From NCBI GenBank assembly GCA_024803745.1, contig JANJXV010000013.1, positions 13,133,001-13,197,000 of the forward strand: a DNA stretch of 64,000 bases. The letters are read 5' to 3'. The notes under the pieces were generated by a model. That model saw nothing but the letters and a program-made list of their open reading frames with translations. It searched no databases and was not told the origin of the DNA. Below, piece after piece: positions 49,621 to 60,984 of the stretch. Origin of the DNA: Megascapheus bottae. Its lineage: Eukaryota; Chordata; Mammalia; Rodentia; Geomyidae. Position 1 is the first letter of the stretch; the number at the start of each line of letters is the position of its first letter. A program made the position numbers and the translations under genes.

Positions 49621-50450
49621 AATCCCTGGAAGGGGGGCAGGGGCGCCCCGGGTGTAAGTCGGAGGCAGGGAACACTGAAAAGATTGCGAGGTTGGACTCC
49701 CTGGAAAGAATAGCGGCAGGTGGCGAGCAAGGTTGGGGGATGGTACCTTGAAGAAAATGCCCCTCGGCCGGCCGTGGTGGCGGAGGGAGTTTTGGAGAAG
49801 TAAGGTCTGGTGAGATGGTTGCCGGTGGCGAGGTGGCACCGGAGAAATGCAAGGTGTGGGAGAGCCGGAGTTGTGGGGAAGAATGGGGCAGAGAGGATGG
49901 AGAGGAGAAGGGAAGGGGTTATTTTGGAGAGGAAGGATTGGGATGCCCTCCAGGAGATGCTGGAGGTTGAGGGGTTGGAACCCTTAAATGGACAGCTTTG
50001 GTGGCTGTTTGGGGGAAGGGCACTGATGAGGTCGTTGGAAGGGACTTTGAAGGAACAGAGAAGGCACATTACAGACCGGCTAGAGGACATCTTAAGCTGT
50101 CAGTTTGACCTTTTTGTTTTATTTGGAAGTGGTCGGCCCAAAGGGTAAAGTTGAGAGGGGCTGAAGGCAGAATTAAGGAAGGGAGGATATCTTCTATTAT
50201 TCCTATAGCATAAAGAGGAAGTTGAAGGGAAAACCTCCCCGCAAAGGTGGGTGGGAGAAGATGAAAATGGAATGTGATATAATCTTTTTGTATGCTGTCC
50301 CTGCCTTCTCCTTTCCCCTTCTCCCCTGCTTTCAAAACTAGTCCCAGAATTTGGAATTTAAATAGATTTGATGAGCTGGGGGTTGTTAAGGGTGCATTCC
50401 TTCCTTGAGAACTGATGAATTAGACTGAAAAATAAGAGGCAGAATTTATT
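49621..50450 (+). other. FAM168A: Proximal FAM168A intron 1, G-rich, repeat-free
   Basis: Purine-rich non-template strand, no SINE. Purine bias fades after about 50150. Confidence 0.6.
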
Positions 50451-50459
50451 TTCTAGGCA

Positions 50460-50690
50460 GGCAACGTGCATGGATGCAGAAAGAGATTCGGCCTTTTCCC
50501 CCCTCTTAAAATTGATTGCTTGAAGACTCCATTTATTGGTGTCCTGGTTTGCAAGGCAATTAGGCCCATCATTGTACTGCAGGCTAATAATCCTGAGATG
50601 AGTCTTGGCACCACCGCTTTATGTAAACAGAGAGAAGACAGGAAATATGGAAATGTCATAAATATTCATTGGTGAGATGGTTTGGTACTG
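50460..50690. promoter_or_regulatory. Candidate conserved enhancer-like element
   Basis: Repeat-free block rich in homeodomain-type cores: CAATTAGG, CTAATAATCC and CATAAATATTCATTGG. It looks like a conserved non-coding element, but conservation cannot be tested here. Confidence 0.35.
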
Positions 50691-52084
50691 AGGGAGTTTT
50701 TTATTTGATTCTTTTTTTTTTTACATTGCTTGATAAGATTTTAAATAATTGGAGTACTTCTATAGATTGAATTTTCTTCTGAAGGAATTCAGGTGATCAG
50801 AATTTTGTCAGATGTAGATAAATGAAGTATATAGGGTCATTTTTATTTTATTTTTAATGGATGATGTTGATATAGGCAAATTGCATTAACTACAGAAACA
50901 ATATCTCCATCTATTTATCAGAAATTTGATTTAAAACTTAAGAGATAAGCACATATACGGACAGAATGCTGATGATGGAAGGTAGAGGAATGTAAATGGA
51001 GGGAACATCTTTAGTGAAACAGTTTCCTGGACTTAATTGCATTAACTATGATATGTTAAGCATGAAGTGGCTGTTGATTAGAGCTCAGACTGAGGGAAAA
51101 TGAGGAGAGATGGTAAAGGATAAAATTGGCACCAGTGAAGTAAAAATAATTCTTTTTTGTTTTTGCTGAAGCTCCAGAGTTCAGCTAAGAAACAAGCCAT
51201 TTTCCCTGTTTTTTTTTTTTTTATAGTTGAGCACATAAAAATAGCCATTTCAAATCTTCTGTTTTGTTCGTTTGGTTTTTTTTTTTTTTTTTGTAGTTCT
51301 AATGGGCAAAATGATGAAGGTTGGATTTATCCTTAGAATTGAGAGTGTTTTGTTATGAGAAAGCTTTCTGTTTTACAATAAAAATCAGGATTGAGCAGTT
51401 ACCTGTAACTTGATGATAGTATAATCAAACTAATTCAAGTATTTCTCCTTATAACTTTACTCTGGGGTCCAAGAATTGCTTTTGTGAATCTGAAGGAATA
51501 GTATAGAGGGTAGGGTATTTATATTTGAAGCTCTAGCTTTTGAAAGCCTAAATGAAATTAATCACCTGGGAGAAATTGTTTTTTTCTTCCTACAGCCATG
51601 TTCAAACTCTGAAGTAGTAATGTCTGTAACGTGTTTAGAATCTACCTTATTTGACCATCCAAACACTCTGGTGAAAAGGAAGTGGAAAAGCAAATGGAAG
51701 CAGACAGAAGCCTGGGTGGGATGAAGTCAGGGGTCCTGCCTTCCAATCTCAGTTCCACCTCTTGAAAGCTTCATGACTTTGGTTTCTAACCCCTTTATAC
51801 TCAGTGGTGATGGTTGCCCAACATTGTCATTGTGCTTAATAGGCTTAAAATGGTAAAACAAAACAAAACACATTTATACTTCACAGGGCTGTCAAGTGGA
51901 ACAAATTAGTTCCTGTCTCAAAAAATGTTGTGCATATATGAAAATGTCTGTTTAATGTTTGTTTACTGTCCCTTGCTTTAGTGCCAAGGGAAAATGAAAA
52001 TGAGCAAAAAGCAGTTGTCAAGGAGCTCCCAGTGTCATGGGACAAGTAGACAATTTAAATGTAGCCAAAGAAGTGAGGCAAAAT
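50691..52084 (+). other. FAM168A: FAM168A intron 1, mostly unique
   Basis: T runs at 50711-50722, 51211-51223 and 51277-51291. A MIR-like fragment is suspected at about 51690-51910. Confidence 0.5.
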
Positions 52085-52290
52085 GAATGCATGGTTTAGA
52101 ATGTGGATTCTGAAACTTTCTCACCACCATGAGCTGTGTGACTTTGGTCACAGTAAGCTCATCTGTGAAGTGGGGGAATAGACCCCACCTCGTGGGGGTG
52201 TTTTATAGATTAAACAGAATACTCCAAGAAACATTTAACACAAGTTGTTACAGTGTACATTACATGAAAACAGTATCAGTTATTATTATT
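52085..52290 (+). mobile_element. MIR SINE
   Basis: GAGCTGTGTGACTTTGGTCA and CTCATCTGTGAAGTGGGGGA. Confidence 0.75.
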
Positions 52291-52404
52291 AGAGAGCTAG
52301 GCAGAGATTAAAATGGTAAATAGCCTTGTATGCCCACCTGAGTTATTAGTATTAGGGTATTCTATTACTTTTTATGGAGGTACTACTTTGTATTTTGTTT
52401 TATT

Positions 52405-52515
52405 ATTATTACTATTTTTTATCAGTTGTGGGCCTTGAACTCAGGGCTGAGGCGTTGTCCCTGAGCTTTTCTGCTTAAGACTAGTGTTCTACTACTTTGA
52501 GCCACAAAGCCACTT
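52405..52515 (-). mobile_element. Geo tail fragment
   Basis: Antisense Geo only, interrupted by the younger ID element just after it. Confidence 0.75.
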
Positions 52516-52545
52516 CTGTTATTTTGTATTAAGATACTATAATTT

Positions 52546-52636
52546 GGGGTTGGGGATTTAGCTCAGCAGAAGAGTCCTTGCCTGGCAAGAGCAAGGCCCT
52601 GAGTTCGGTCCCCGGCTCTGGGGGAAAAAAAAAAAA
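52546..52636 (+). mobile_element. ID element (BC1-type monomer)
   Basis: GGGGTTGGGGATTTAGCTCA start, GAGTTCGGTCCCCGGCTC and A tail. 15-base duplication AAGATACTATAATTT at 52531-52545 and 52637-52651. No Geo part. Confidence 0.94.
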
Positions 52637-52676
52637 AAGATACTATAATTTATTTATTTAACCTTTGCTTAGGAAT

Positions 52677-52870
52677 TTTTTTTTTTGCCAGTCCTGGGGC
52701 TGAGACTCAGGGCCTGAGCACAGTCCTTGGGCTTTTTCCTCAAAGCTAGTGCTCTGCCACTTGAACTACAGTACCACTGTCAGCTTTTCTATGTGTGGTA
52801 CCAAGGAATTGAATCTGGGGCCTTTGAACATGCTAGGCAAGCACTCTACCACTAGGCCAAACTCCCAGCC
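52677..52870 (-). mobile_element. IDL-Geo SINE
   Basis: Antisense dimer with intact order. Confidence 0.88.
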
Positions 52871-52877
52871 CCCCTCC

Positions 52878-53095
52878 TTTTTTTTTTTTTTTTTTTTTTG
52901 GTGAGGTCCTGCAGCTTGAACTCAGGGCCTGAGTGCTGTCCCTGAGATTTTTTTGTTCAAGGCTAGCACTCTATTACTTGAGCCAGTTCTACTTCTGGCT
53001 TTTTTTTGGTGATTAGTTGGAGATAAAGAGTCTCAAGGGTTTTCCTGCCCAGATTGACTTCCAACTTTGATCCTCAGATCTCAACCTCCAGCTTG
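52878..53095 (-). mobile_element. B1-Geo SINE, truncated head
   Basis: T run, antisense Geo, linker and part of B1. Confidence 0.82.
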
Positions 53096-53247
53096 TTCAG
53101 GATCTTTAAACAGTTCTTCAGATGTTAAGAAAAGTACTAAACAGATGTCGGGTTAGCTGTGAGCTTCCACATCTATAAAAAACAAAACAAAAAACCCCCC
53201 CAAAAACCTGCTTTTGAAGGTTAAATGATTTAAGATTATACAGCCAG

Positions 53248-53450
53248 GGGGCCGGGAGTTTGGCCTAGTGGTTAAAGTGCTTGCCTAGCATGCATGAAGA
53301 CCCGGGTTCGATTCCTCGGTACCATATACATAGATAAAAGCCAGAAGTGGTGCTGAGGCTCAAGTGGTAGAGCTCTAGCCTTGAGAAAGTCCAAGGACAG
53401 TGCTCAGGCCCTGAGCTCAAGCCCAGGACTGGCAAAAAAGAAAAGAAAAA
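53248..53450 (+). mobile_element. IDL-Geo SINE, young type
   Basis: 16-base duplication AAGATTATACAGCCAG at 53232-53247 and 53451-53466. Confidence 0.94.
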
Positions 53451-53466
53451 AAGATTATACAGCCAG

Positions 53467-53885
53467 TAAGTGGAAGAGTCTGGGTTATAGCACAGATTCT
53501 CCAATCCTCTTTGTATCCTTTTAAAAAGTGTACAGTAATTCACATATAAAAGTATGCAACATGAATTGACAATTTAAATAATAAGACAAAGACCTATGTA
53601 CTTGTTACCATTTTAAAGTACTAGGGCTTGAATTCAGGACCTCTTAATGATTCTATGTTCCTGGTGTGGCTGGTACTCTAAAAGATGAGCTATGCCTCCA
53701 ACCTTGCTGGTTATTTTAGAAATGGAGAATCTGGGACTTTTCTTTATGGGCTATCTTTGAAAGGGTAATGCTCTGAGTCTATCTCCTGAGTAGCTTGTGC
53801 TAGCCTTGAACTTCCTGTATCAGTCTGCAGAGTGATTTTAACTGACTGCTACCACACACAGCTGTAGTCCAAGGCTCCCAGCTCC
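53467..53885. other. FAM168A intron, old repeat remnants
   Basis: Antisense tRNA-like remnant at about 53618-53705 and a B1-like antisense remnant at about 53720-53870. Confidence 0.45.
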
Positions 53886-53889
53886 CTAC

Positions 53890-54090
53890 TTTTTTTTTTT
53901 TTTTTTGCCAGTCCTGAGGCTTGAAATCAGGGCCTGGGCACTGACCTTGGACAGGTTTTGCTCATGGCTAGCACTCTGCCACTTTTGGCTTTTCCTGTCT
54001 ATGTGGTACTGAGGAATTGAACCCAGGGCTTCATGCATGCTAGGCGAGCACTTTACTACTAGGCTATGCACGTATGTTGGTGGCCCCAGC
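53890..54090 (-). mobile_element. IDL-Geo SINE
   Basis: Antisense dimer, older type (GGAATTGAACCCAGGGCTTC). Confidence 0.88.
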
Positions 54091-54099
54091 TCCTTACTT

Positions 54100-54335
54100 T
54101 TTTGGGGGGGGTGGGGTGGGTCACGGGGCTTGAACTTGGCCTGGGTGCTGTCCCTGAGCTCTTCAGCTCAAGGTTACCCCCTACCCCTGAGCCAGCCCCC
54201 ACTTCCTATTTTCTAGAGGTTAATTGGAGATAAGAATCTCAGGTCCTTTTGTGTGTGGGCTGGCTTTGAACCTTGATCCTCAGTTCTCAGCCTCCTGAGT
54301 AGCTGGAATTACAGGTGTGAGATACCTTGCCCAGC
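54100..54335 (-). mobile_element. B1-Geo SINE
   Basis: Antisense Geo and B1 head. Confidence 0.88.
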
Positions 54336-54341
54336 CCTACT

Positions 54342-54450
54342 TTTTTTTTTTTTTTTTTTTTTTTGCCAGTTCTGGGGCTTGAACTCAGGGCACTGTCCTT
54401 GGGCTTTCTCAAGGCTAGTGCTTTACCGCTTGAGCCACAGCATCATTTCC

Positions 54451-54488
<38 letters not shown>

Positions 54489-54797
54489 TGGGCCATGGGG
54501 CTTTCACTCTGCGATGTCCCTGAGCTCTTCAGCTCGAGGCTATCACCCTACCCTTGAGCCCCACTTCCCGTTTTCTAAAGGTTAATTGGAGATAAGAGTC
54601 TCAGGTCCTTTTGTGCTTGAGCTGACTTTGAACTTGGATTCCCGATCTCAGCCTCCAGAGTAGAGTTAGGGTTACAGCGTGAACCACCGTGACCGGCCTC
54701 CAGCTTTTTCTATGTATGTCGTACATAACGAGGAATCAAACCCAGGTCTTTGTGCATCTAGGCAAATGCTCTACCAATAGGCCAAACTCCTGACCCC
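54342..54797 (-). mobile_element. IDL-Geo SINE split by a B1-Geo
   Basis: Geo part 54342-54455 and ID head 54700-54797. Confidence 0.88.
54456..54699 (-). mobile_element. B1-Geo SINE nested in IDL-Geo
   Basis: Starts with a T run over 30 bases long. TCCAGCTTTTT flanks both sides. Confidence 0.9.
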
Positions 54798-54833
54798 CTC
54801 CCTACTTTTTAAGCTATAAAAAGTTTATTTTAC

Positions 54834-55250
54834 TGGGAACTAGTGGCACATACCTGTAATCCTAGTTACCCAGGAGGTTGAGATCTGAGGATCATGGTTC
54901 GAAGCCAGCCAGGGAAAGAAAGTCTGTGAGACTCCTCAAAAACTACTCAGAAAAAGCTGGAAGCGAATCTGGGCACTGGTGGCTCATACCTGTAATCCTT
55001 GCTATTCAGTAGGTTGAGATCTGAGGATTGTGGTTCAAAGCCAGCATGGGCATGAAATTCTCTTGAGACTCTTATCTCCAGTTAACTACTGGAAAAGCAG
55101 AAGTGGTGCTGTGGCTCAAGGGGTAGGCCTGAAGAGCTCAGGGACAGCACCAAGAATTCAAGTGGTAGAGTTCTAGCTTTGAGCCAGTGATGCTCAGGGA
55201 CAGGGACAGTGCTTAGGCCCAGAGGGTAAGCCCCAAGACCAGAAAAAAAA
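54834..55250 (+). mobile_element. Two B1-Geo SINEs in tandem
   Basis: First copy without most of its Geo part (54834-54968). The second, 54970-55250, has an extended Geo tail with a repeated AGTGGTAGAG segment. Confidence 0.82.
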
Positions 55251-55671
55251 AAAGCTTTATGTCTTCCACCAATAAAATAATAAAAGTATAAATGTATATG
55301 ACCTAAGTTGAATATTACAAAATAGAAAAGAGGATTATTTATAATCTTCCTACCCAGTAAATTTATTAAGGACCAAACTCAGAGCTTTCAACAAGCTAAG
55401 TGTATACTTTATCACTGAGAGCACCCCAGCCCCATAATACTTTATATTATGTTATATATGTATATATTATGGAATATAGGTATTCTAGATAGCTAAAGAA
55501 AGTTAATTTGCCTTTATGCATAATCAGATTACCCAGATATGAATCCATCATAGTTGGAAATAGAAATAACTTGAGTGAGCTCTGAAAAGACACTGCTTTT
55601 GAACATGTTTTCAATGATAACCTTTTTGTAAATTCTAGATTGTATTTTGTATTTGGTCTAAAACTTCACTT

Positions 55672-55675
<4 letters not shown>
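55251..55675 (+). other. FAM168A intron, mostly unique
   Basis: AT-rich. An old antisense tRNA-like remnant lies near 55370-55432. Confidence 0.45.
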
Positions 55676-55678
<3 letters not shown>

Positions 55679-55703
<25 letters not shown>

Positions 55704-55878
55704 GCCAGTCCTGGGCTTGAGCTCAAGGCCTGAGCACTGTCCTTGGACTTCTCAAGGCTACAGCTCTAGCACAGCACCACTCTGGCTTTTTTTTTTTTTT
55801 TTTCTATGTATGTGGTACCGAGGAATCGAACCTGAGTCTTCGTGCATGCTAGGCAAGCACTAGGTCAAACTCCCGGCC
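55679..55878 (-). mobile_element. IDL-Geo SINE with internal T-run expansion
   Basis: Antisense dimer. The T stretch between the two monomers is lengthened (55786-55803). TAAACTTTTTT flanks it. Confidence 0.9.
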
Positions 55879-55889
55879 TAAACTTTTTT

Positions 55890-56264
55890 TTTTTTTTTTT
55901 AATGTGTTTTGTGATCTTCAATTTAAGATCCTTCCGCTGCATCCCACTGAGGGCTGGGGTTATAGCCGTGTACTTACATGCCCTGCTCACTTAACTCTTG
56001 TGGTCTGGAATTTTATGCATCTTTCTTCTTGTAGAAAGGCGCAGTCTGTGGCATTGGTCCTTATTTGATTGTGTATAAGGATCTGCCATCTGAATACAGA
56101 AAATATCACCAATAGAAACATGCATCAGAAGCTGAGAATCTAAATGCCAAGAATTGAGTTGATAGTTCAAGGAATTTGAAATCTATACTGATTAATAATC
56201 TGTTGGAGCTTTAGTTTACTTAACTGTAACTTTGGGCTCAAATGAGATAAGGCATGTGAAAGTA
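55890..56264 (+). other. FAM168A intron, unique
   Basis: Nothing recognised. Confidence 0.4.
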
Positions 56265-56267
56265 CTT

Positions 56268-56752
56268 TGTGTGTGTGTGTGTTGGTCCTGTGGCTTGAAC
56301 TCAGCCTGGGTACTATTCTTGCGCTCGTGTTCAACCCTAGTGCTCTACCACTTGAGCCACAGCTCTATACTTCCATCTTTTTGGTGATTACTTGGAGTTA
56401 AGAGCTGATGGCTCATGCCTGTAATCCTAGCTACTCAGGAGGCTGAGATCTGGGGATTGCAGTTCAAAACCAGCCTAGGCAGTAAAGTCCACGAGACTCT
56501 TATCTCCAGTTAACTACCAGAAAACTGGAAGTGATGCTATGGCTCAAAGTGGTAGAGTACTAGGCTTGAGCAAAAAGAGCTCAGAGACAAAGCCCAGGGC
56601 CTGAGTTCAAGCCCCATGACTGACCACAAAAACAAAAACAAAATAAACAAAACAAAATAATCTCATAGACTGTCTTACTCAGAGTAGCTTTGAATTACCA
56701 TCCTCAGAGCTCAGCCTCCTATGATTATAAGTGTGAGCCACCAGTGCCTGGT
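56268..56752 (-). mobile_element. Antisense B1-Geo split by a sense B1-Geo
   Basis: Left part 56268-56402. Right part from about 56661 (TCTCATAGACTGTCTTAC) to 56752. Confidence 0.8.
56403..56660 (+). mobile_element. B1-Geo SINE, nested, opposite orientation
   Basis: Complete sense element with an AAAAC-type tail. Confidence 0.88.
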
Positions 56753-56783
56753 GAAAATACTTTTTAAATTGTAAAGAACTACA

Positions 56784-56862
56784 GGGGCTGGAAGTTTGGC
56801 CTAGTGGTAGAGTGCTTGCCTAGCATGCATGAAGACCCGGGTTTGATTCCTTGGTACCATAT
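56784..56862 (+). mobile_element. IDL head alone
   Basis: GGGGCTGGAAGTTTGGCCTA through CCTTGGTACCATATTG, then an abrupt change to unique DNA. The Geo monomer is absent. Confidence 0.85.
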
Positions 56863-57430
56863 TGCTTGTTTAAAGAGATTTATCTTCCCAGTGGAGGAGG
56901 GAATACACGAAGGGTCAGTTCAAAGTTTCTTTCTTGAAACTCAAATAGTTGAGTGTTGTAGGCTAGAGGAAGTGCTAAAGGACCTCCTCATGGTGAATTT
57001 TTGGGACCTAATTTCATATTAACAGTTAAAAGTGAAACAGTTAAAGTTTTATTGAAGTGGAGGGCATAGTATACATTGTTTTCTTGCTATTATTCAAGCA
57101 AATAGTCATTTGTCTATTAGTTCTCGCCTAGCTTTTGGTATTATTATAGGGACAGTGATAAAGTACATATATAAAAGGGAAATAATATTCCATTGTTGGG
57201 TTGATGGATGGGTTAAGTGAGATAAAGACAGAGTACCTTGAACAAGGGCTGGCACATGCGTTGTTGGCCCTTAATTATAGTAGATATTATGGGTATTTTT
57301 TATTTTACCTGTGAGTTATTGAGGGCTACCATTTCTTCCAACCTGCTGTTTTTGTTTCTCAGTATTTTCCTGGGCTAAATCTTTGCAGGTTACATTTGGA
57401 ATGTAAATATACTTTACATATGTATAACAA
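56863..57430 (+). other. FAM168A intron, unique AT-rich
   Basis: Nothing recognised. Confidence 0.4.
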
Positions 57431-57434
57431 TTTT

Positions 57435-57665
57435 TTGTTGCTTTGCTGGGACTTGAAGTCAGAGCATAGGCAATGTCCCTGGTCTCTTTTGCCCATGGCT
57501 GGCATTCTGCATTTTGAGCTACAGCTCTACCTCCAACTTTTGTTTTTTGCTGGTTAATTGGAGGTTAAAAGTCTCATGGACCAACATTCATGCTCCAGCT
57601 ATCTTTGAACCGCAAACAGATTCAGCCTTCTGAGTAGCTAGGATTACAGGTGTGAGCCACCAGTG
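57435..57665 (-). mobile_element. B1-Geo SINE, diverged
   Basis: Antisense Geo and B1 head. Confidence 0.78.
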
Positions 57666-57744
57666 ATCATCGGAGCTTTGCTACTGAATATAGATTATGG
57701 GTTTTATAAACTATGATTCCTGTTTATCAGGAAGTTTTTTTCTT

Positions 57745-58175
57745 TTTTTTCCTGAGACAAGGTCTTACTATGTACCCGAGGGTATAGGAGTGTATCACCA
57801 TGCCAAACAAGAAGGACCTCTTTCTCTCCCCTCATCTTGCTGTATAATACAGGCTCACTTTGGACTTATTCTAGAGTGTAGGCTGACCTCAACTTCTCTT
57901 ATTTATTTATTTATTTACTTACTTATTTACTTTGTGGGTCATGGGGCTTGAACTTGGCCTGGGTGTTGTCCCTGAGCTCTTCAGCTCAAGGTTGCTGGCC
58001 TACCCTTGAGCCAAGATCCACTTCCCATTTTCTAGAGGTTAATTGGAGATAAGAGTCTCAGGTCCTTTTGTGCCTGGGCTGGTTTTGAACCTTGATCCTC
58101 AGATCTCAGCCTCCTGAGTAGCTAGGCTTACAGCCACTGTGCCCTGGCCTGACCTCAACCTGAGTGCTGAGATTT
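57745..58175 (-). mobile_element. Old antisense B1 split by B1-Geo
   Basis: B1 remnant 57745-57898 and about 58149-58175, with CTGACCTCAAC on both sides of the insert. Confidence 0.65.
57899..58148 (-). mobile_element. B1-Geo SINE, nested
   Basis: TTTA/CTTA tail, antisense Geo and B1 head. Confidence 0.88.
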
Positions 58176-58199
58176 AATGTTTGCATAAGAGATTGGGGG

Positions 58200-58490
58200 G
58201 GGGGGGCAAAAGAGTTACAGGAGTTTAGACTCAGGTCCTTTTGCAGGTCACAGGCAGGTGTCTTCCCACCTGAGCCATGTCCCACCCCACTTTACTTTTG
58301 CTTTCTTCTGTGATCTCCCTTTTTGTCTTTGCAAGCCTGGACCATTTTCTTTCTACATCTGGAATGATCCCACCCAGCTTTTAGAAAGTTTAATTGAGAT
58401 GACGTCTTGGCTTTTGCCTAGTCCTTGAACTTCAGTCATCCTAATTTTAGTCTTCTAGTGGCTAGGATTACAGGTGTAAACTATTGGCAT
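58200..58490 (-). mobile_element. Old tRNA-like and B1-like remnants
   Basis: 58200-58290 tRNA-like. 58380-58490 antisense B1 (GTGGCTAGGATTACAGGTGT). Confidence 0.5.
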
Positions 58491-59248
58491 CCAGTTCAGG
58501 AAGTGACCTGGATCTGTAGAAATAGCTGATATTTAGGAGGAGATCACCGTAATTTCTTAGTGAATGTTGGTATTTCTTAAGGTTGGCTGTCTGGCTCAAT
58601 GGACTTTTCTTTTCTTTGAGTAGTCTTTCCCAAGTACTGATGATTCTCAAATCTCTGTCTCCAGCAGGAACTCTTTTCTGAGCACAGACTTAGTATCTAC
58701 TACCTACAGTGCAATTATACAATACAACTATTCTAGTATTTTTAAGTTTAATATGCCTACGACAGAACAATATTCTTGCCTACTTCTAATTTTCTTCTTT
58801 CTGCATTTCCAACTCACAAAACGTTACCTGTTCATTTGTTTTTGTCCTAACCCAAAAGAATTTCCATCTTATCCCATCATTCAAGTTGTAATTCTATGTG
58901 GTTAGTTTTTTCTTCGCTCTTATAGCCAAGTGTATGTTCTAAACTCTCCATTCCTATTATTACCATCTTAGTTCAGCCTATTCACTTGACAAGTTTCTGT
59001 CTTTCACTTAGCAGTCAGAATGTGCACCAAATTGGTACTTATGGCCATGTCACTGTCCTACTTAACTACCTTCATTGGATCCTTTTTATGGCATATGAGG
59101 GCACCTATATCGGGGTGGGGACTATATGTTCCTGTCTGATTTTCCATCACTAATCATACTGAGCAGCAAAATGCCTCTACTTGGTTCACAGGGAGCATCA
59201 CAGTGCATGCCTCTGTCCAGTACCTGCTTGATTTTAAGAAAACTACTT
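58491..59248 (+). other. FAM168A intron, unique
   Basis: About 760 bases with no recognised repeat or exon. Confidence 0.45.
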
Positions 59249-59254
59249 TTTAAA

Positions 59255-59445
59255 TTTTTTTTGGCTAGTCCTGGGGCGTGAATTAAGGGCCTGGACACTG
59301 TCCTTGGGCTTTCTCAAGACTAGTGCTCTATCACTTGAGCCACATTCAATTCCGGCTTTTTTTGTGTATGTGATACCAAGGAATCGAACCTAGGGCTTCA
59401 TGTGTGCTAGGCAAGCATTCTACTGCTAGGGCACACTCCCGGCCA
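59255..59445 (-). mobile_element. IDL-Geo SINE
   Basis: Antisense dimer ending GCACACTCCCGGCC. Confidence 0.88.
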
Positions 59446-59659
59446 AGGAAATTAACTTTTTGTCCTTAACTGTAATTTTTTGTGAGGCAAGAAATATGCT
59501 CTAGTTCATGAACATGATGTCTTTTAACTAAACCTAGACAGGATAGATGATAAAATAGCAGCATGATGTTCTAATGAGGAATACAGTAGACTTTTTTCCC
59601 CCCAGATGTGGGATTTCATTTATTTAGAATTGAATTAGAATAAATTATATTAAGAAGGC

Positions 59660-59890
59660 CTTTGCTGGATGCTGTTGGCTCAGCTCATCTTTGTAATCCT
59701 AGCTACTCAGGAGGCTGAAATCTGGAGGATTAAGGTTTGGAGCCAGCTGGACAGAAGTCTGAGAATCAAAATCTCAAGTTAGCCAGCAAAAATCCAATCT
59801 GAAGGCATGGCTTTAGTGGTAGAGTACCAGCTGAAGTAGCTGAACAGCTATGATGCCTGGAGTTCAAACTCTGATACTGGGGGGGGGAAA
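59660..59890 (+). mobile_element. B1-Geo SINE, diverged
   Basis: Sense head through Geo tail, ending in a G run. Confidence 0.8.
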
Positions 59891-60000
59891 GGGCTTTGAT
59901 AATGATGTATGGTATATGATAGAAAATTCAAAAGTAGAAGTCAGCACGATAGTGTGTTTAGGATTTGGCAAATACTTTCTGTAAAAATATTTTACATTTT

Positions 60001-60085
60001 TTTTTTCTTGCTGGTACTTGTGGTTAAACCTAGGGCCTTGTGCTTGCTAGGCAAGTGTTCTACTACTAGAGCCAAGCCTCTTAGC
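60001..60085 (-). mobile_element. Monomeric tRNA/ID-like SINE
   Basis: CCTTGTGCTTGCTAGGCAAG and GTTCTACTACTAGAGCC. Confidence 0.65.
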
Positions 60086-60509
60086 GCTTTTGAGCCACTT
60101 TCCTCTGAAATTTTCACACTATATCGAAATCTATTAGTCCATGTGGAAAATTGAGTAGATCTTTCATTCATACTTGATTTTCTCAGTATCATTCATTGGT
60201 CATTTGGAAAATGGTTCACGAATTTTACTGTAGCAAAATATCATAAACCAGGTAGTTTAAACAACAGAAATTTAGTATCTCACAGTTCTGGATCCTACAT
60301 AAAGTGCTAGCATGGTCATTTTCTGATGAGGGCTTGCTTTCTGGTTTGTAGATAGTCACATTTTGGTGAGGTCCTCACTGTGTTCTCACATGTGTGGGGT
60401 GCAGTATTGTTTTAGGGGAGCACGTGGTAGCACATTCAATTTTTCTTTTCTTCTTTTTCTTCACTTTTTCCTCTCTTCCTGTCCCTCTCACTTGTCTGCT
60501 TGTTTATTT

Positions 60510-60615
60510 ATTTTCGATTTTTGAATATAGACTGTCCTCAAACTGAGGATCCTTCTGCCTCTGCCTCAAATTCTGAGATTACTGGGATTACAGGTGTGCC
60601 TATACTACCACACAT
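60510..60615 (-). mobile_element. B1 monomer
   Basis: Antisense: CTGGGATTACAGGTGTGCC preceded by GACTGTCCTCAAACTG. Confidence 0.75.
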
Positions 60616-60741
60616 GAGTTTGTGTTTCTTCTTAATAAGGGCACTAATCATGACTTCATCTAAACCTAAGAAAAATAATCTAAGCCAAATTATCTCCCCA
60701 AAGTTCTGTGTCTCAATATCACCTTGGGGGGGGTAGGATTT

Positions 60742-60984
60742 TTTTTTTTTTTTTGTCGGTTATGGGGCGTGAACTCTGAGCCTGGGCATTGTTCCTGAGC
60801 TTTTCAAAGCCCAAGACTACCACCCTACCCCTTGAGCCACAGCTCCACTTCTGGTTTTCTAATGGTTAATTGGAGATAAGAGTCTCATGGACTTTAGTGC
60901 TAGAGTTGGCTTGAACCGTGATCCTCAGATTTCAACCTCCTGAGTAGCTAGGATTACAGACATGAGCCACTGCACCCAGCTGGG
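60742..60984 (-). mobile_element. B1-Geo SINE
   Basis: Complete antisense element. GGTAGGATTTT flanks both sides. Confidence 0.92.

Noticed and set aside
48698..49852. Long open frame on the minus strand in the CpG island (384 codons), and overlapping long frames on both strands
   Set aside because: GC-rich DNA with few stop codons. The translations are Pro/Arg/Gly-rich low complexity, with no domain and no splice support.
50453..50675. Overlapping open frames on both strands in FAM168A intron 1
   Set aside because: Short, no recognisable domain. The block is better explained as a conserved non-coding element candidate.
52546..52636. Possible functional tRNA gene or BC1 gene
   Set aside because: Flanked by a target-site duplication and A tail, so it is a retroposed ID copy. 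The same applies to all ID heads in the window.
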